Of a stretch of DNA of 64,000 nt, positions 40,271-49,664 are shown piece after piece (within the stretch, counting starts at the first letter, position 1; every line of letters starts with the position of its first letter). The DNA is from Comamonas sp. SCN 67-35 (GTDB lineage Bacteria; Pseudomonadota; Gammaproteobacteria; Burkholderiales; Burkholderiaceae_C). Position numbers and translations under genes: made by a program. The DNA is taken from contig MEFV01000003.1 of assembly GCA_001725255.1 (NCBI GenBank), positions 1-64,000 on the forward strand, read 5' to 3'. Below the pieces are notes generated by a model. It was not told the DNA's origin, did not search any database, and was given only the letters and a program-made list of their open reading frames with translations.

Positions 40271-41082
40271 TGTTCTACGAAGTACAAGGCGCGCCGCTCT
40301 TCTGCTACACCGGCGACAAAACGTTTGACGCGGCCAAACCCACGGTGGTGCTGATCCACGGCGTGCTGGGCGACCACAGCGTCTGGATCTGGCAGGCGCG
40401 CTACCTGGCCAACCACGGCTTCAATGTGCTGTCCATCGACCTGCCCGGCCATGGAAGGAGCGGCGGCGAGGCGCCCGCCAGCGTGCAGCTGGCCGCGGCC
40501 ACCATCGCCGCGCTGCTCGATGCCGCAGGTGCGCAAAAGGCCGCGCTCGTCGGCCACAGCTGGGGCTCGCTCATCGCGATGGAAGCGGCCGTGCACCTGA
40601 AGGGGCGCATCAGCCACCTGGCACTGATCGGCACCGCCGCGCCGATGAAGGTCTCGCCGGCGCTGATCGAAGCCTCGCAGAGCGACCCCGAGGCGGCGCT
40701 CAAGATGATCAACGTCTTTTCGCGCAGCACGCTCGCCTCGCCCACCGGCGCGGGCCTGTGGGTGTACGGCGCGAGCACGGCGCTGGGGCGCAAGGTGATG
40801 CGCGGCAACCGTGCGGTGAACGTGTTTCACCGCGGCTTCGTCGCCTGCGACCAATACACGGGCGGGCCGGCAGCGATGGCCGCGATCACCTGCCCGGTGC
40901 TGTTCCTGCTGGGCAGGCTCGACCAGATGACGCCACCTGGGGCCGCGCAGCCCCTGATCGACGCCGCGCGCGCGGCGGGCCGGGCCGTGCAGGTGCAGCA
41001 TCTGCCCGTGGGGCACCACCAGATGACGGAAGCGCCCAACGAAACCACGATGGCGCTGCGCGACTTTCTGCGCCGTGCCTGA
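40270..41082 (+). CDS. alpha/beta hydrolase
   Basis: The 270-residue protein has the oxyanion segment VVLIHGVLGDHSVW, nucleophile S97 in GHSWGS, acid D218 in LGRLDQMTP and base H249 or H250 in GHHQM. The substrate is unknown. It is translationally coupled to metY and overlaps hpnC by 8 nt. A role with either sulfur amino acids or squalene synthesis cannot be told from sequence. Confidence 0.88.
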   Translation: MFYEVQGAPLFCYTGDKTFDAAKPTVVLIHGVLGDHSVWIWQARYLANHGFNVLSIDLPGHGRSGGEAPASVQLAAATIAALLDAAGAQKAALVGHSWGSLIAMEAAVHLKGRISHLALIGTAAPMKVSPALIEASQSDPEAALKMINVFSRSTLASPTGAGLWVYGASTALGRKVMRGNRAVNVFHRGFVACDQYTGGPAAMAAITCPVLFLLGRLDQMTPPGAAQPLIDAARAAGRAVQVQHLPVGHHQMTEAPNETTMALRDFLRRA

Positions 41083-41923
41083 CGCAACCGCCGCGCCCGT
41101 CACGCACTACGAGAACTTTCCAGTCGCCTCGTGGCTGTGCCCGGCGCGGCTGCGTGCGCCCATTGCCGCGATCTACCACTACGCGCGCACGGCGGACGAC
41201 CTGGCCGACGAAGGCAAGGCCACGGCCGCGCAGCGCCTGGCGGACCTGCAGGCCTACCGCGCCGATCTGCTCGCCTGCGCCCAGGGGCAGCCGACCAGCG
41301 CGCGCTGGGCCCATGTGTTTGCGCCGCTGGCCGTGGCGATAGCCCGCCACGCGCTGCCCATGCCGCTGCTCACCGACCTGCTGGACGCCTTCGCGCAGGA
41401 CGTGCAGATGACGGATCGCGGCGCCACCTACCCCGATCGCGCGGCGCTGCTGGCCTACTGCCGCCGCTCGGCCAACCCCGTCGGGCGGCTGCTGCTGCAC
41501 CTGTACGGCGTGCAAGCCGAGGCCGCGCTGCGCGAGAGCGACGCGATCTGCACCGCGCTGCAACTCATCAACTTCTGGCAGGACCTGAGCGTGGACCTGC
41601 CGCGCGGGCGCCACTATCTGGTGGACGCCGACTGCGCCGCGCACGGCGTGGCGCGTGCCGATCTGGCGGCGCAGCGGCGCACGCCCGCCAGCGACGCGCT
41701 CATCATGGACTGCGCCGCCTGGGCGCGCGCCCTGATGCTGCAAGGCGGGCCGCTGGTGCACCGGCTGCCCGGGCGCATGGCCTGGGAGCTGCGTCTTGTG
41801 GTGCAGGGAGGCCTCGCGGTGCTGGGCCGGGTACAGGCGCTGCACGGTGCGAGCCTGCTGCAGCGCCCGCGCCTGCGCGCCTGGCACCTGCCGCTCATGC
41901 TGGGGCGCGCCGTGGCGATGTAA
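41075..41923 (+). CDS. hpnC: squalene/hydroxysqualene synthase HpnC
   Basis: HpnC is a trans-isoprenyl diphosphate synthase of the three-step hopanoid squalene route. The 282-residue protein has the first Asp-rich motif YARTADDLADEG and the second region LQLINFWQDLSVDLPRGRHY. The start is a GTG inside the last codons of the hydrolase gene. hpnD and hpnE follow, so the presqualene-to-squalene set is complete here. Confidence 0.93.
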   Translation: MPDATAAPVTHYENFPVASWLCPARLRAPIAAIYHYARTADDLADEGKATAAQRLADLQAYRADLLACAQGQPTSARWAHVFAPLAVAIARHALPMPLLTDLLDAFAQDVQMTDRGATYPDRAALLAYCRRSANPVGRLLLHLYGVQAEAALRESDAICTALQLINFWQDLSVDLPRGRHYLVDADCAAHGVARADLAAQRRTPASDALIMDCAAWARALMLQGGPLVHRLPGRMAWELRLVVQGGLAVLGRVQALHGASLLQRPRLRAWHLPLMLGRAVAM

Positions 41924-41930
41924 TCCTCGA

Positions 41931-41985
41931 TTGATAGCTGATCGCGACCGCCAGATAAGCGTTACGGGCCAATTTGGCTTAAAAC
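41931..41985 (+). repeat. dispersed repeat copy between hpnC and hpnD
   Basis: It starts TTGATAGCTGATCGCG and ends GGGCCAATTTGGCTTAAAAC, matching the general form of this repeat. It lies in the 109-bp gap that separates hpnC from hpnD. Confidence 0.65.
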
Positions 41986-42032
41986 CTCAAACCCAGGGCG
42001 GACAGGCGTTCGCATGGGACAATCACGCCCCC

Positions 42033-42872
42033 ATGAGCCCTGAGCAGTACGTCCAGAACAAGGCCGCCGCCTCCGGCAGCAGTTTCTACTACGCCTTCCT
42101 CTTCCTGCCGCGCGAGCGGCGCGCCGCCATCACCGCCTTCTACGCCTTCTGCCGCGAGGTCGACGACGTGGTCGACGAGGTGCGCGACCCGGGCGTGGCC
42201 GGCGCCAAGCTCGACTGGTGGCGCAGCGAAGTCACGCAGGCCTTTGGCGGGCAGCCCACGCACCCTGTGATGGTCGCGCTGATGCCGCACGTGGGCAGCT
42301 ACCAGATTGAGCACCAGCAGCTGCTGGACATCATCGAAGGCTGCCAGATGGACCTCCGATACGACAGCTACGAAGACTACGAGGGCCTGGCCAACTACTG
42401 CCATTACGTGGCCGGGGTCGTCGGCGAGGTGTCGGCGCGCATCTTCGGCCAGCAGGACCAGGCCACGAGCGACTACGCGCACAAGCTCGGGCTGGCGCTG
42501 CAGCTGACCAACATCATCCGCGACGTGGGCGAAGACGCACGGCGCGGGCGCGTGTACCTGCCCCAGGCCGAACTGCGCCAGTTCGGCGTCAAGCCTGAGG
42601 ACATTGCCCAGCGCCGTTATGGCGAGCCGTTCACGCAGCTGATGCACTTTCAGGCCGAGCGCGCGCACCAAGCCTACGATGAGGCACTGTCCATGCTGCC
42701 CGCGGTGGACCGGCGCAGCCAGAAGCCCGGCCTGATGATGGCCAGCATCTACCGCACGCTACTCACAGAAATCGAGGCGGACGGTTTTCAGGTGCTGCAC
42801 CAGCGCATCGCGCTCACGCCGCTGCGCAAGCTCTGGCTCGCGTGGAAGGTGCAGGCGCTGGGGAAGATGTGA
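42033..42872 (+). CDS. hpnD: presqualene diphosphate synthase HpnD
   Basis: HpnD joins two farnesyl diphosphates to presqualene diphosphate. The 279-residue protein has AFCREVDDVVDEVRDPG and the second Asp-rich site LTNIIRDVGEDARRGRVYLP. The ATG at 42033 (MSPEQYVQNKAAASGSSFYY) fits HpnD proteins. Its stop overlaps the hpnE GTG start by 4 nt. Confidence 0.95.
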   Translation: MSPEQYVQNKAAASGSSFYYAFLFLPRERRAAITAFYAFCREVDDVVDEVRDPGVAGAKLDWWRSEVTQAFGGQPTHPVMVALMPHVGSYQIEHQQLLDIIEGCQMDLRYDSYEDYEGLANYCHYVAGVVGEVSARIFGQQDQATSDYAHKLGLALQLTNIIRDVGEDARRGRVYLPQAELRQFGVKPEDIAQRRYGEPFTQLMHFQAERAHQAYDEALSMLPAVDRRSQKPGLMMASIYRTLLTEIEADGFQVLHQRIALTPLRKLWLAWKVQALGKM

Positions 42873-44164
42873 AGGTCGCCATCGTCGGCGCCGGTTGGGC
42901 GGGCTGCGCCGCCGCGCTACAGGCCGCACAGGACGGCCACCAGGTCACGCTGATCGAAGCCGCTCGCGACCCCGGCGGGCGCGCCCGCACCCTGACCGTC
43001 ACGCGCGCGGACGGCCGCACGCTGGAACTGGACAACGGCCAGCACATCCTGATCGGCGCGTACGCTGAGTGCCTGCGCCTCATGCGCCTGGTGGGCGTCG
43101 ATCCGCAAGTCGCGCTGCACCGCGAGCCGCTGGCGCTTACTTTTCCCGACGGCAGCGGTCTCGCCCTGCCCGACCTGGCGCCGCCCTGGGATGCGCTCAC
43201 GGGCATCGCCCGCGCGCGCGGCTGGTCATGGCGCGAGAAGCTCGCGCTCTTGAGCCGCGCCGCGCGCTGGCGCATGCTGGGTTTTCGCTGCGCGCCCGGC
43301 ACCACCGTCGCGCGGCTCTGCGCCGGCCTGCCCCGGCGGCTGGCCGATGAATTCATCGCGCCGCTGTGCGTCTCCGCGCTCAACACGCCTCCAGAGACCG
43401 CCAGCGGCCAGGTATTCCTCACCGTGCTGCGCGACAGCCTGTTTGCCGGGCGCGGCGGCTCGCACCTGCTGCTGCCGCGCGTGCCGCTGGGCGCGCTGCT
43501 GCCGGAACCCGCGCTGCACTGGCTCGCGCGGCACGGCCACGCGGTGCGCCTGGGCTCGCGCGTGCGGCGGCTTGCCATGCACGAGGGCCGCTGGCAAGTC
43601 GATGACGAGCCCTTCGACGCCGTGCTTCTGGCTTGCACCAGCACCGAGGCCGCGCGGCTCGTGCGCGAAGCCGACGTACCGGCCCTCCCACGCGCGCCGC
43701 TGCAGGCCTGGGCCAGCGCGGCCGACCCGCTGGACTTCGGCGCCATCGCCACCGTGTATGCCGAACAGCCCGGCGCCAGCGCCCCACTGTTGGCGCGCGC
43801 CATGCTGGCGCTGCGCGCCACGGCCACGCGACCCGCGCAGTTCGTCTTTGACCGGGCCCGCCTGGGGGGGCCGGCGGGCGTGCTTGCATTCGTCGTCAGC
43901 GCCTTTGCCGGAGAGCGCGACGCGCTATCAGATCAGGTGCTGCAGCAGGCCCGGGAACAGCTGGGCCTGCGCGCGCTGCAGCCACTGCAAACCGTGGTGG
44001 AAAAACGCGCCGCCTTCATCTGCGCGCCCGCGCTCGCGCGTCCGCCGCGCACCATCGCGCCCGGCCTGCAGGCCTGCGGCGACTACGTCGCCGGTCCCTG
44101 GCCCGCCACGCTGGAAGGCGCCGTGCGGCACGGCCTGGCGGCGGTGCAGAATTTGGCGCCATGA
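42869..44164 (+). CDS. hpnE: hydroxysqualene dehydroxylase HpnE
   Basis: HpnE is an FAD-dependent amine-oxidase-type enzyme that reduces hydroxysqualene to squalene. The 431-residue protein starts with the dinucleotide site VAIVGAGWAGCAAALQA and GGRARTL, and ends with the FAD segment GLQACGDYVAGPWPATLEGA. I use the GTG at 42869. No squalene-hopene cyclase gene is in the window, so the use of the squalene is not shown. Confidence 0.93.
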   Translation: MKVAIVGAGWAGCAAALQAAQDGHQVTLIEAARDPGGRARTLTVTRADGRTLELDNGQHILIGAYAECLRLMRLVGVDPQVALHREPLALTFPDGSGLALPDLAPPWDALTGIARARGWSWREKLALLSRAARWRMLGFRCAPGTTVARLCAGLPRRLADEFIAPLCVSALNTPPETASGQVFLTVLRDSLFAGRGGSHLLLPRVPLGALLPEPALHWLARHGHAVRLGSRVRRLAMHEGRWQVDDEPFDAVLLACTSTEAARLVREADVPALPRAPLQAWASAADPLDFGAIATVYAEQPGASAPLLARAMLALRATATRPAQFVFDRARLGGPAGVLAFVVSAFAGERDALSDQVLQQAREQLGLRALQPLQTVVEKRAAFICAPALARPPRTIAPGLQACGDYVAGPWPATLEGAVRHGLAAVQNLAP

Positions 44165-46275
44165 CTGAGCACGCCATGCGCCTGAGCCCGCACGAGCTGC
44201 GCGACGTGACGCTGGCGCAGGCCATAGAGCGGGCCGACGACGCGCGCACCCTGGTGAGCCAGACCGAGTGGGACGAGGCCACGCGCCAGGCCGTCGATGC
44301 CGCGCGCGGCCGCGGCGTGCTGCGCGTGGGCGTGGCCGACGTGGTGGTGCCGCGCGCCGCCGCCATCGTCGACCGCGCCGCCGGGCGCGACACCACCGTC
44401 GCCCTGCTGCGGCAGGCGGGCACGCAGGCGCGCTGGCTGGCGCGCGGCCTGCCGCTGCTGGCGCTGCTGCTGGGGCTGGTGCTCGATCGCGTCGCCAACG
44501 CGCACCAAGTGGATCTGCTCTCGCCGCCGCTGCTGCTGGTGCTGGGCTGGAACCTGATCGTCTATGCGCTGCTGCTCTGGCACGCCTGGCACGCCCGCCA
44601 CGCGCCCGCCACGCACGAGCCGCCAGCCTCGCCGTCCGCGCTGCACCAGTGGCTGCTGCGCCGCCAGGCGCACGCGGGTCGGCGCGCACGCCGGGGGCTG
44701 GCGGCACGCGTTGCCACCGACTTCATCACGCATTGGTCCGAGCGCACGCGCGCGCGCTTCACGCAGCAGGCCGCCGCCGTGCTGCACCTGTGCGCCGCCG
44801 CCTGGGCCGCGGGCATCGCGCTGTCGCTGCTGCTGCGCGGCCTGGTGGTGAGCTACCGCTTCGGCTGGGAAAGCACGTTCCTGGACGCCACGCAGGTGCA
44901 CGCCATCGTCGGCGTGCTGTTCGCGCCGCTCACGCTGCTGTTCGGCCTGACGCCGTTCTCGCCGCAGGAGGTGGCCGCCACGCAGAACTTCGCCGGCGAA
45001 GGCGTGGCCGGCGCGCGCTGGGTGTGGATGTACGTGGGCCTGCTGGCGCTGGTCGTGGTGCTGCCGCGCCTGCTGCTGGCCGCCTGGGCCCATTGGCGCC
45101 AGGTGCAGTGGGCGCGGCAGTGCACGCTCGATACGCGCGGCAGCGACTTCGACACGCTGCGCCAGGCACTGCCGGGTGATCTGCTGATCGGCCTGGCGTG
45201 CACCACGCCCGCGCTGCGGCCGACCCTGGCCCGCCTGCTGGCGCAGCACGCCGGGCACGATGGCGCCATCCCCAGCGCGCAAGGCGACCGCCTGCGCCTG
45301 CTGGAGCCCGCGGATGCCGCCGCGCCCGTCGATGCCGTGGTGCTTTGGGGCGACGGGCCGGCGCCCGCCCTGCCGCCCGCCTGGCGGCAGGCGCCCATGC
45401 TCACACTCGCCAGCGCGGCGTTTGGCGCCAACTGGCTGCGTGACGAGGCGCTGTTCGAGCGCCTCGCCGCGTTGCTGCCCGCGCGCCAGCACACGCTGCA
45501 ACGCCTGAGCCAGGCCTGGCAGGCGCGCAACGAGGCCCTCTTCATCCAGGCGCTGCAGCGGCTGGCCGAGCACCTGCACGCCTGCGCCGCGCTGGTGCAC
45601 ACCGGCGACAGCGCCCCAGGCGCCCAAAACCCCGACAGCGCCACCCGCTACGCCGAGCTGCTGCAAACGCTGGACGCGGCGCTGCAACAGCTCCATGGCC
45701 TGCACGAGCCGCACGACACCGAGGCGGCCGCAGCGCCCAGGGCCCTGCCGCCGCCCGCGCGGAGCACGCTGACACCCGGCAGTGACACCACCGCGCTGGC
45801 CGTCGGCACCTCGGCCGGCGCGGCCGCGGGGGTGGCCGCCGGCGCCAAGGTGGGCGCGATGATCGACGTCGGCACGGGCGGCCTGACGCTGGGCGTGGGC
45901 ACGGTGCTGGGCGCGCTGCTGGGCGGCACCGCGGCCTGGGCCATGCGTACGCTGCAGAAAAAGGAGGGGCAGAAGGGCAGCACCGACGAGCTGCTGCGCC
46001 GCATGACCGAGGACGCCTGCACGCGCTATCTGGTGCTGGCCCACCTGGGGCGCATGCCCGCGGCGCAAGTCGATGCGCTGGGCACGCACTGGCACGCCGA
46101 GGCCGTGGCCGCCGTGGCGGTCCATTGGGCGGCCCTGAACAGCGCGCTGCGCACCGGATCCGCGTCCGACACCGCCTTGCAGCCGCTGCTGCGAACCATC
46201 CTGCAAGGCATCCTGTCGCGCGACGGGGCCGGAGCGACCCGCCCCGCGACGGGGATGGATTCAGCGTTGCCATAA
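44161..46275 (+). CDS. DUF2868-like membrane protein with DUF3482-like C-terminus
   Basis: The 704-residue protein has an N-terminal DUF2868-type half: WDEATRQAVDAARGRGVLRV, then four hydrophobic helices near residues 100-120, 125-145, 200-225 and 245-260, and FGWESTFLDATQVHAIVG. The C-terminal part holds a Gly/Ala-rich membrane stretch (GTSAGAAAGVAAGAKVGAM) like that of DUF3482 GTPase-type proteins, which normally are a separate neighbour gene. No GTPase P-loop is present. This looks like a fusion that lost the GTPase domain, or a compact family variant. Its ATG overlaps the hpnE stop. Function unknown. Confidence 0.7.
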   Translation: MTEHAMRLSPHELRDVTLAQAIERADDARTLVSQTEWDEATRQAVDAARGRGVLRVGVADVVVPRAAAIVDRAAGRDTTVALLRQAGTQARWLARGLPLLALLLGLVLDRVANAHQVDLLSPPLLLVLGWNLIVYALLLWHAWHARHAPATHEPPASPSALHQWLLRRQAHAGRRARRGLAARVATDFITHWSERTRARFTQQAAAVLHLCAAAWAAGIALSLLLRGLVVSYRFGWESTFLDATQVHAIVGVLFAPLTLLFGLTPFSPQEVAATQNFAGEGVAGARWVWMYVGLLALVVVLPRLLLAAWAHWRQVQWARQCTLDTRGSDFDTLRQALPGDLLIGLACTTPALRPTLARLLAQHAGHDGAIPSAQGDRLRLLEPADAAAPVDAVVLWGDGPAPALPPAWRQAPMLTLASAAFGANWLRDEALFERLAALLPARQHTLQRLSQAWQARNEALFIQALQRLAEHLHACAALVHTGDSAPGAQNPDSATRYAELLQTLDAALQQLHGLHEPHDTEAAAAPRALPPPARSTLTPGSDTTALAVGTSAGAAAGVAAGAKVGAMIDVGTGGLTLGVGTVLGALLGGTAAWAMRTLQKKEGQKGSTDELLRRMTEDACTRYLVLAHLGRMPAAQVDALGTHWHAEAVAAVAVHWAALNSALRTGSASDTALQPLLRTILQGILSRDGAGATRPATGMDSALP

Positions 46276-46374
46276 GCACATGCGCAAAGTATCTGTGCTC
46301 CCACCCGCCTCGGCGCCCATCGCGCGCATACTTGAACCCCTCTCGCGTGCCACGCGCGCTCCAAGGTTGAAACC

Positions 46375-47184
46375 ATGCAACTGCTGAAAAAATTCTGGCT
46401 GGCGACTGGTCTGGCCCTCCTGACCACCCTGCCCCTGCTGACACCGGCGCCCGCCATGGCCGCCGACGACCTCGCCGCGATTCAGAAGGCCGGCACGATC
46501 CGCATCGGCACCGAGGGCACCTACGCGCCCTTCACCTTCCACCAGGCGTCGGACAACGCGCTCGTGGGCTTCGATGTGGACATCGGCCGCGCCGTGGCCG
46601 CCAAGCTCGGCGTCAAGGCCGAGTTCGTCGAGGGCAAGTGGGACGGTCTGATCGCCGGCCTGAACGTGAACCGCTACGACGTGGTCATCAACCAGGTCGG
46701 CATCTCGGCCGAGCGCCAGGCCAAGTACGATTTCTCCCGGCCCTACATCGCCTCGGCCGCCGCGCTCATCGTGCGCGAGGACAACGCCGGCATCAAGGGC
46801 TTCGCCGACCTCAAGGGCAAGCGCTCGGCCAACAGCATCAGCAGCAACTTCGCCAAGCTCGCCGAGCGCAACGGCGCGCAGGTGGTGGCGGTGCAGGGCT
46901 TCAACGATGCCGTCGCACTGCTGCTGGCGGGCCGTGTGGACGCCACGGTCAACGACTACCTCTCCTACCTCGACTTCAAGAAACAGCAGCCGCAGGCCAA
47001 GGTGAAGGTGGTCGCGCGCGACGACAGCGCCGAGTTCGGCGTCTCGGGCATCCTGATGCGCAAGGGCCAGGCGCAACTCAAGGCCGCGATCGACAAGGCG
47101 ATAGCCGACATCATCGCCGACGGTACCTACAAGAAGATCTCCGAACGCTACTTCGGCGAAGACCTCTCGACCAAGCTGCACTGA
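46375..47184 (+). CDS. amino-acid (probably cystine) ABC transporter substrate-binding protein
   Basis: The 269-residue protein has a signal peptide ending PAMA and a family 3 solute-binding fold: GTIRIGTEGTYAPFTFHQ, LVGFDVDIGRAVAAKLG, then KWDGLIAGLNVNRYDVVINQ. This pattern is closest to cystine/diaminopimelate binders (FliY/TcyJ type). It is followed 30 bp later by the permease and ATPase genes of the same system. Confidence 0.9.
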   Translation: MQLLKKFWLATGLALLTTLPLLTPAPAMAADDLAAIQKAGTIRIGTEGTYAPFTFHQASDNALVGFDVDIGRAVAAKLGVKAEFVEGKWDGLIAGLNVNRYDVVINQVGISAERQAKYDFSRPYIASAAALIVREDNAGIKGFADLKGKRSANSISSNFAKLAERNGAQVVAVQGFNDAVALLLAGRVDATVNDYLSYLDFKKQQPQAKVKVVARDDSAEFGVSGILMRKGQAQLKAAIDKAIADIIADGTYKKISERYFGEDLSTKLH

Positions 47185-47214
47185 CGCAGCGCCAGAACCC
47201 GCCTGACGAGGATC

Positions 47215-47891
47215 GTGCCCGACTGGCTCCATCTGATGTGGCAATCCCTCTGGCCGCTGCTGGTCGGGGGGATCAAGTTCACCGTCCCGCTGGCCCTGCT
47301 GTCGTTCGCGGCGGGGCTAGCGCTGGCCTTCTGGGCGGCGCTCGCGCGCCTGTTCGCGCCCGCGCCCGTCGCGCTGCTGGTGCGCTTTTACATCTGGCTC
47401 ATCCGCGGCACGCCGCTCTTGGTGCAGCTCTTCGTGATCTTCTACGGCCTGCCGAGCCTGGGCATCGTGCTCGATCCGTTCACGGCGGCGCTGATCGGCT
47501 TTTCGCTCAACATCGGCGCCTACAACGCCGAAGTGATCCGCGGCGCCATCGAGGCCATCCCGCGCGGCCAGTGGGATGCCGCCTATTCGATCGGCATGAC
47601 GCGCGCGCAGGCCATGCGCCGCACCGTCCTGCCGCAAGCCGCGCGCGTGGCGGTGCCGCCGCTAGCCAACTCCTTCATCGCGCTGGTCAAGGACACCTCG
47701 CTCGCCGCCGTCATCACCGTGCCCGAGATCTTCCAGGCCGCGCAGCGCATCGCCTCTGTCACCTACGAGCCGCTGGTGCTCTACGTGGAGGCGGCGCTCA
47801 TCTACCTCGTGCTGTGCTCGGTGCTCTCGTCGGCGCAGGTGCGGCTGGAGCGCCATTTCAGCCGCCACGCGGTGTTCGCCGAGGGCCAGCG

Positions 47892-47895
<4 letters not shown>
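47215..47895 (+). CDS. amino-acid ABC transporter permease
   Basis: The 226-residue inner-membrane protein has about five hydrophobic segments and the HisM/TcyL-type coupling loop IPRGQWDAAYSIGMTRAQAM. It starts with GTG (VPDWLHLMW). Its stop overlaps the ATPase start (ATGA). Family similarity suggests cystine or a related polar amino acid. Confidence 0.9.
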
Positions 47896-48638
<743 letters not shown>

Positions 48639-48649
48639 CTCACGGTTGC

Positions 48650-49240
48650 CTACCGCCGATCCGCCAGCGCGTGCGCGATCGTGCCCAGGTCCACGTACTC
48701 CAGTTCGCTGCCCACCGGCACGCCGCGCGCCAGGCGCGTGACGTGCACGCCCCGGCGCTGCAAGGCTTCTGAGATCGCGTAAGCGGTGGCCTCGCCCTCG
48801 GCGGTGAAGCTCGTGGCGAGGATCACCTCCTGCACCACGCCGTCCTGGGCGCGCTCCATCAGCGGCTGCATGCCGATGTCGCGCGGGCCGACGCCATCGA
48901 GCGGCGACAGGCGCCCCATGAGCACGAAATACAGGCCGTGGAAGGCGCCGGTGCGCTCCATCGCCGCCTGGTCGGCGGGCGTTTCCACCACGCACAGGCG
49001 CGTGGCGTCGCGCTCGGCATCGGCGCAGATGGCGCAGATGCGGCCTTCGGTAAAGGTATGGCAGCGCTCGCAATGCCCGGTGTGCTCGGCCGCCTGCTGT
49101 AGCGCGCGCGAGAGCATGAGCGCGCCTGCCCTGTCGTGCTGCAGCAGGTGAAACGCCATGCGCTGCGCGGACTTCACGCCCACGCCGGGCAGGCGCCGCA
49201 GCGCCTGGATCAGCGCGTCGAGGCTGTGGGTGTCGTTCAT
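48650..49240 (-). CDS. recR: recombination protein RecR
   Basis: RecR acts with RecFO to load RecA on gapped DNA. The 196-residue protein has the HhH segment [18 protein letters not shown], a four-cysteine zinc finger (CERC...CAIC) and the Toprim domain with [20 protein letters not shown]. It ends the dnaX-ybaB-recR run, a common order. Confidence 0.98.
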   Translation of the reverse strand: MNDTHSLDALIQALRRLPGVGVKSAQRMAFHLLQHDRAGALMLSRALQQAAEHTGHCERCHTFTEGRICAICADAERDATRLCVVETPADQAAMERTGAFHGLYFVLMGRLSPLDGVGPRDIGMQPLMERAQDGVVQEVILATSFTAEGEATAYAISEALQRRGVHVTRLARGVPVGSELEYVDLGTIAHALADRR

Positions 49241-49302
49241 GTCAGATCGGACACGGCGTCAGAACCGGTCCAGACCAAACGTCGAACACCGTGGCCGCCG
49301 CA

Positions 49303-49635
49303 TCAGAACGGGAATTTCATGCCGCCCGGCAGGCCGGGCATGCCTGCGGTGATCTTGCCCATCTTCTCCTGCGAGGTGTCCTCGGCCTTGCGCACGGCGG
49401 CGTTGAAGGCGGCGGCGACGAGGTCTTCGAGCATGTCCTTGTCGTCGGCCAGCAGGCTGGGGTCGATGGTGATGCGCTTGACGTCGTGCTTGCAGGTCAT
49501 GACGACCTTGACCAGGCCTGCGCCCGATTCGCCTTCGACCTCGATGTGTTCGAGCTCTTCCTGCGCCTTCTTGAGGTTGTCCTGCATGGCCTGCGCCTGC
49601 TTCATGAGACCGGCGAGCTGCCCTTTGTTGAACAT
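49303..49635 (-). CDS. YbaB/EbfC nucleoid-associated protein
   Basis: The 110-residue protein matches the YbaB family: [20 protein letters not shown], then [19 protein letters not shown] and a C-terminal Gly/Pro-rich end. It binds DNA as a dimer in studied relatives. It sits between dnaX and recR, as usual. Confidence 0.95.
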   Translation of the reverse strand: MFNKGQLAGLMKQAQAMQDNLKKAQEELEHIEVEGESGAGLVKVVMTCKHDVKRITIDPSLLADDKDMLEDLVAAAFNAAVRKAEDTSQEKMGKITAGMPGLPGGMKFPF

Positions 49636-49664
49636 GAGTCTTTCCTTGTGGGTTCCAAAAATGC

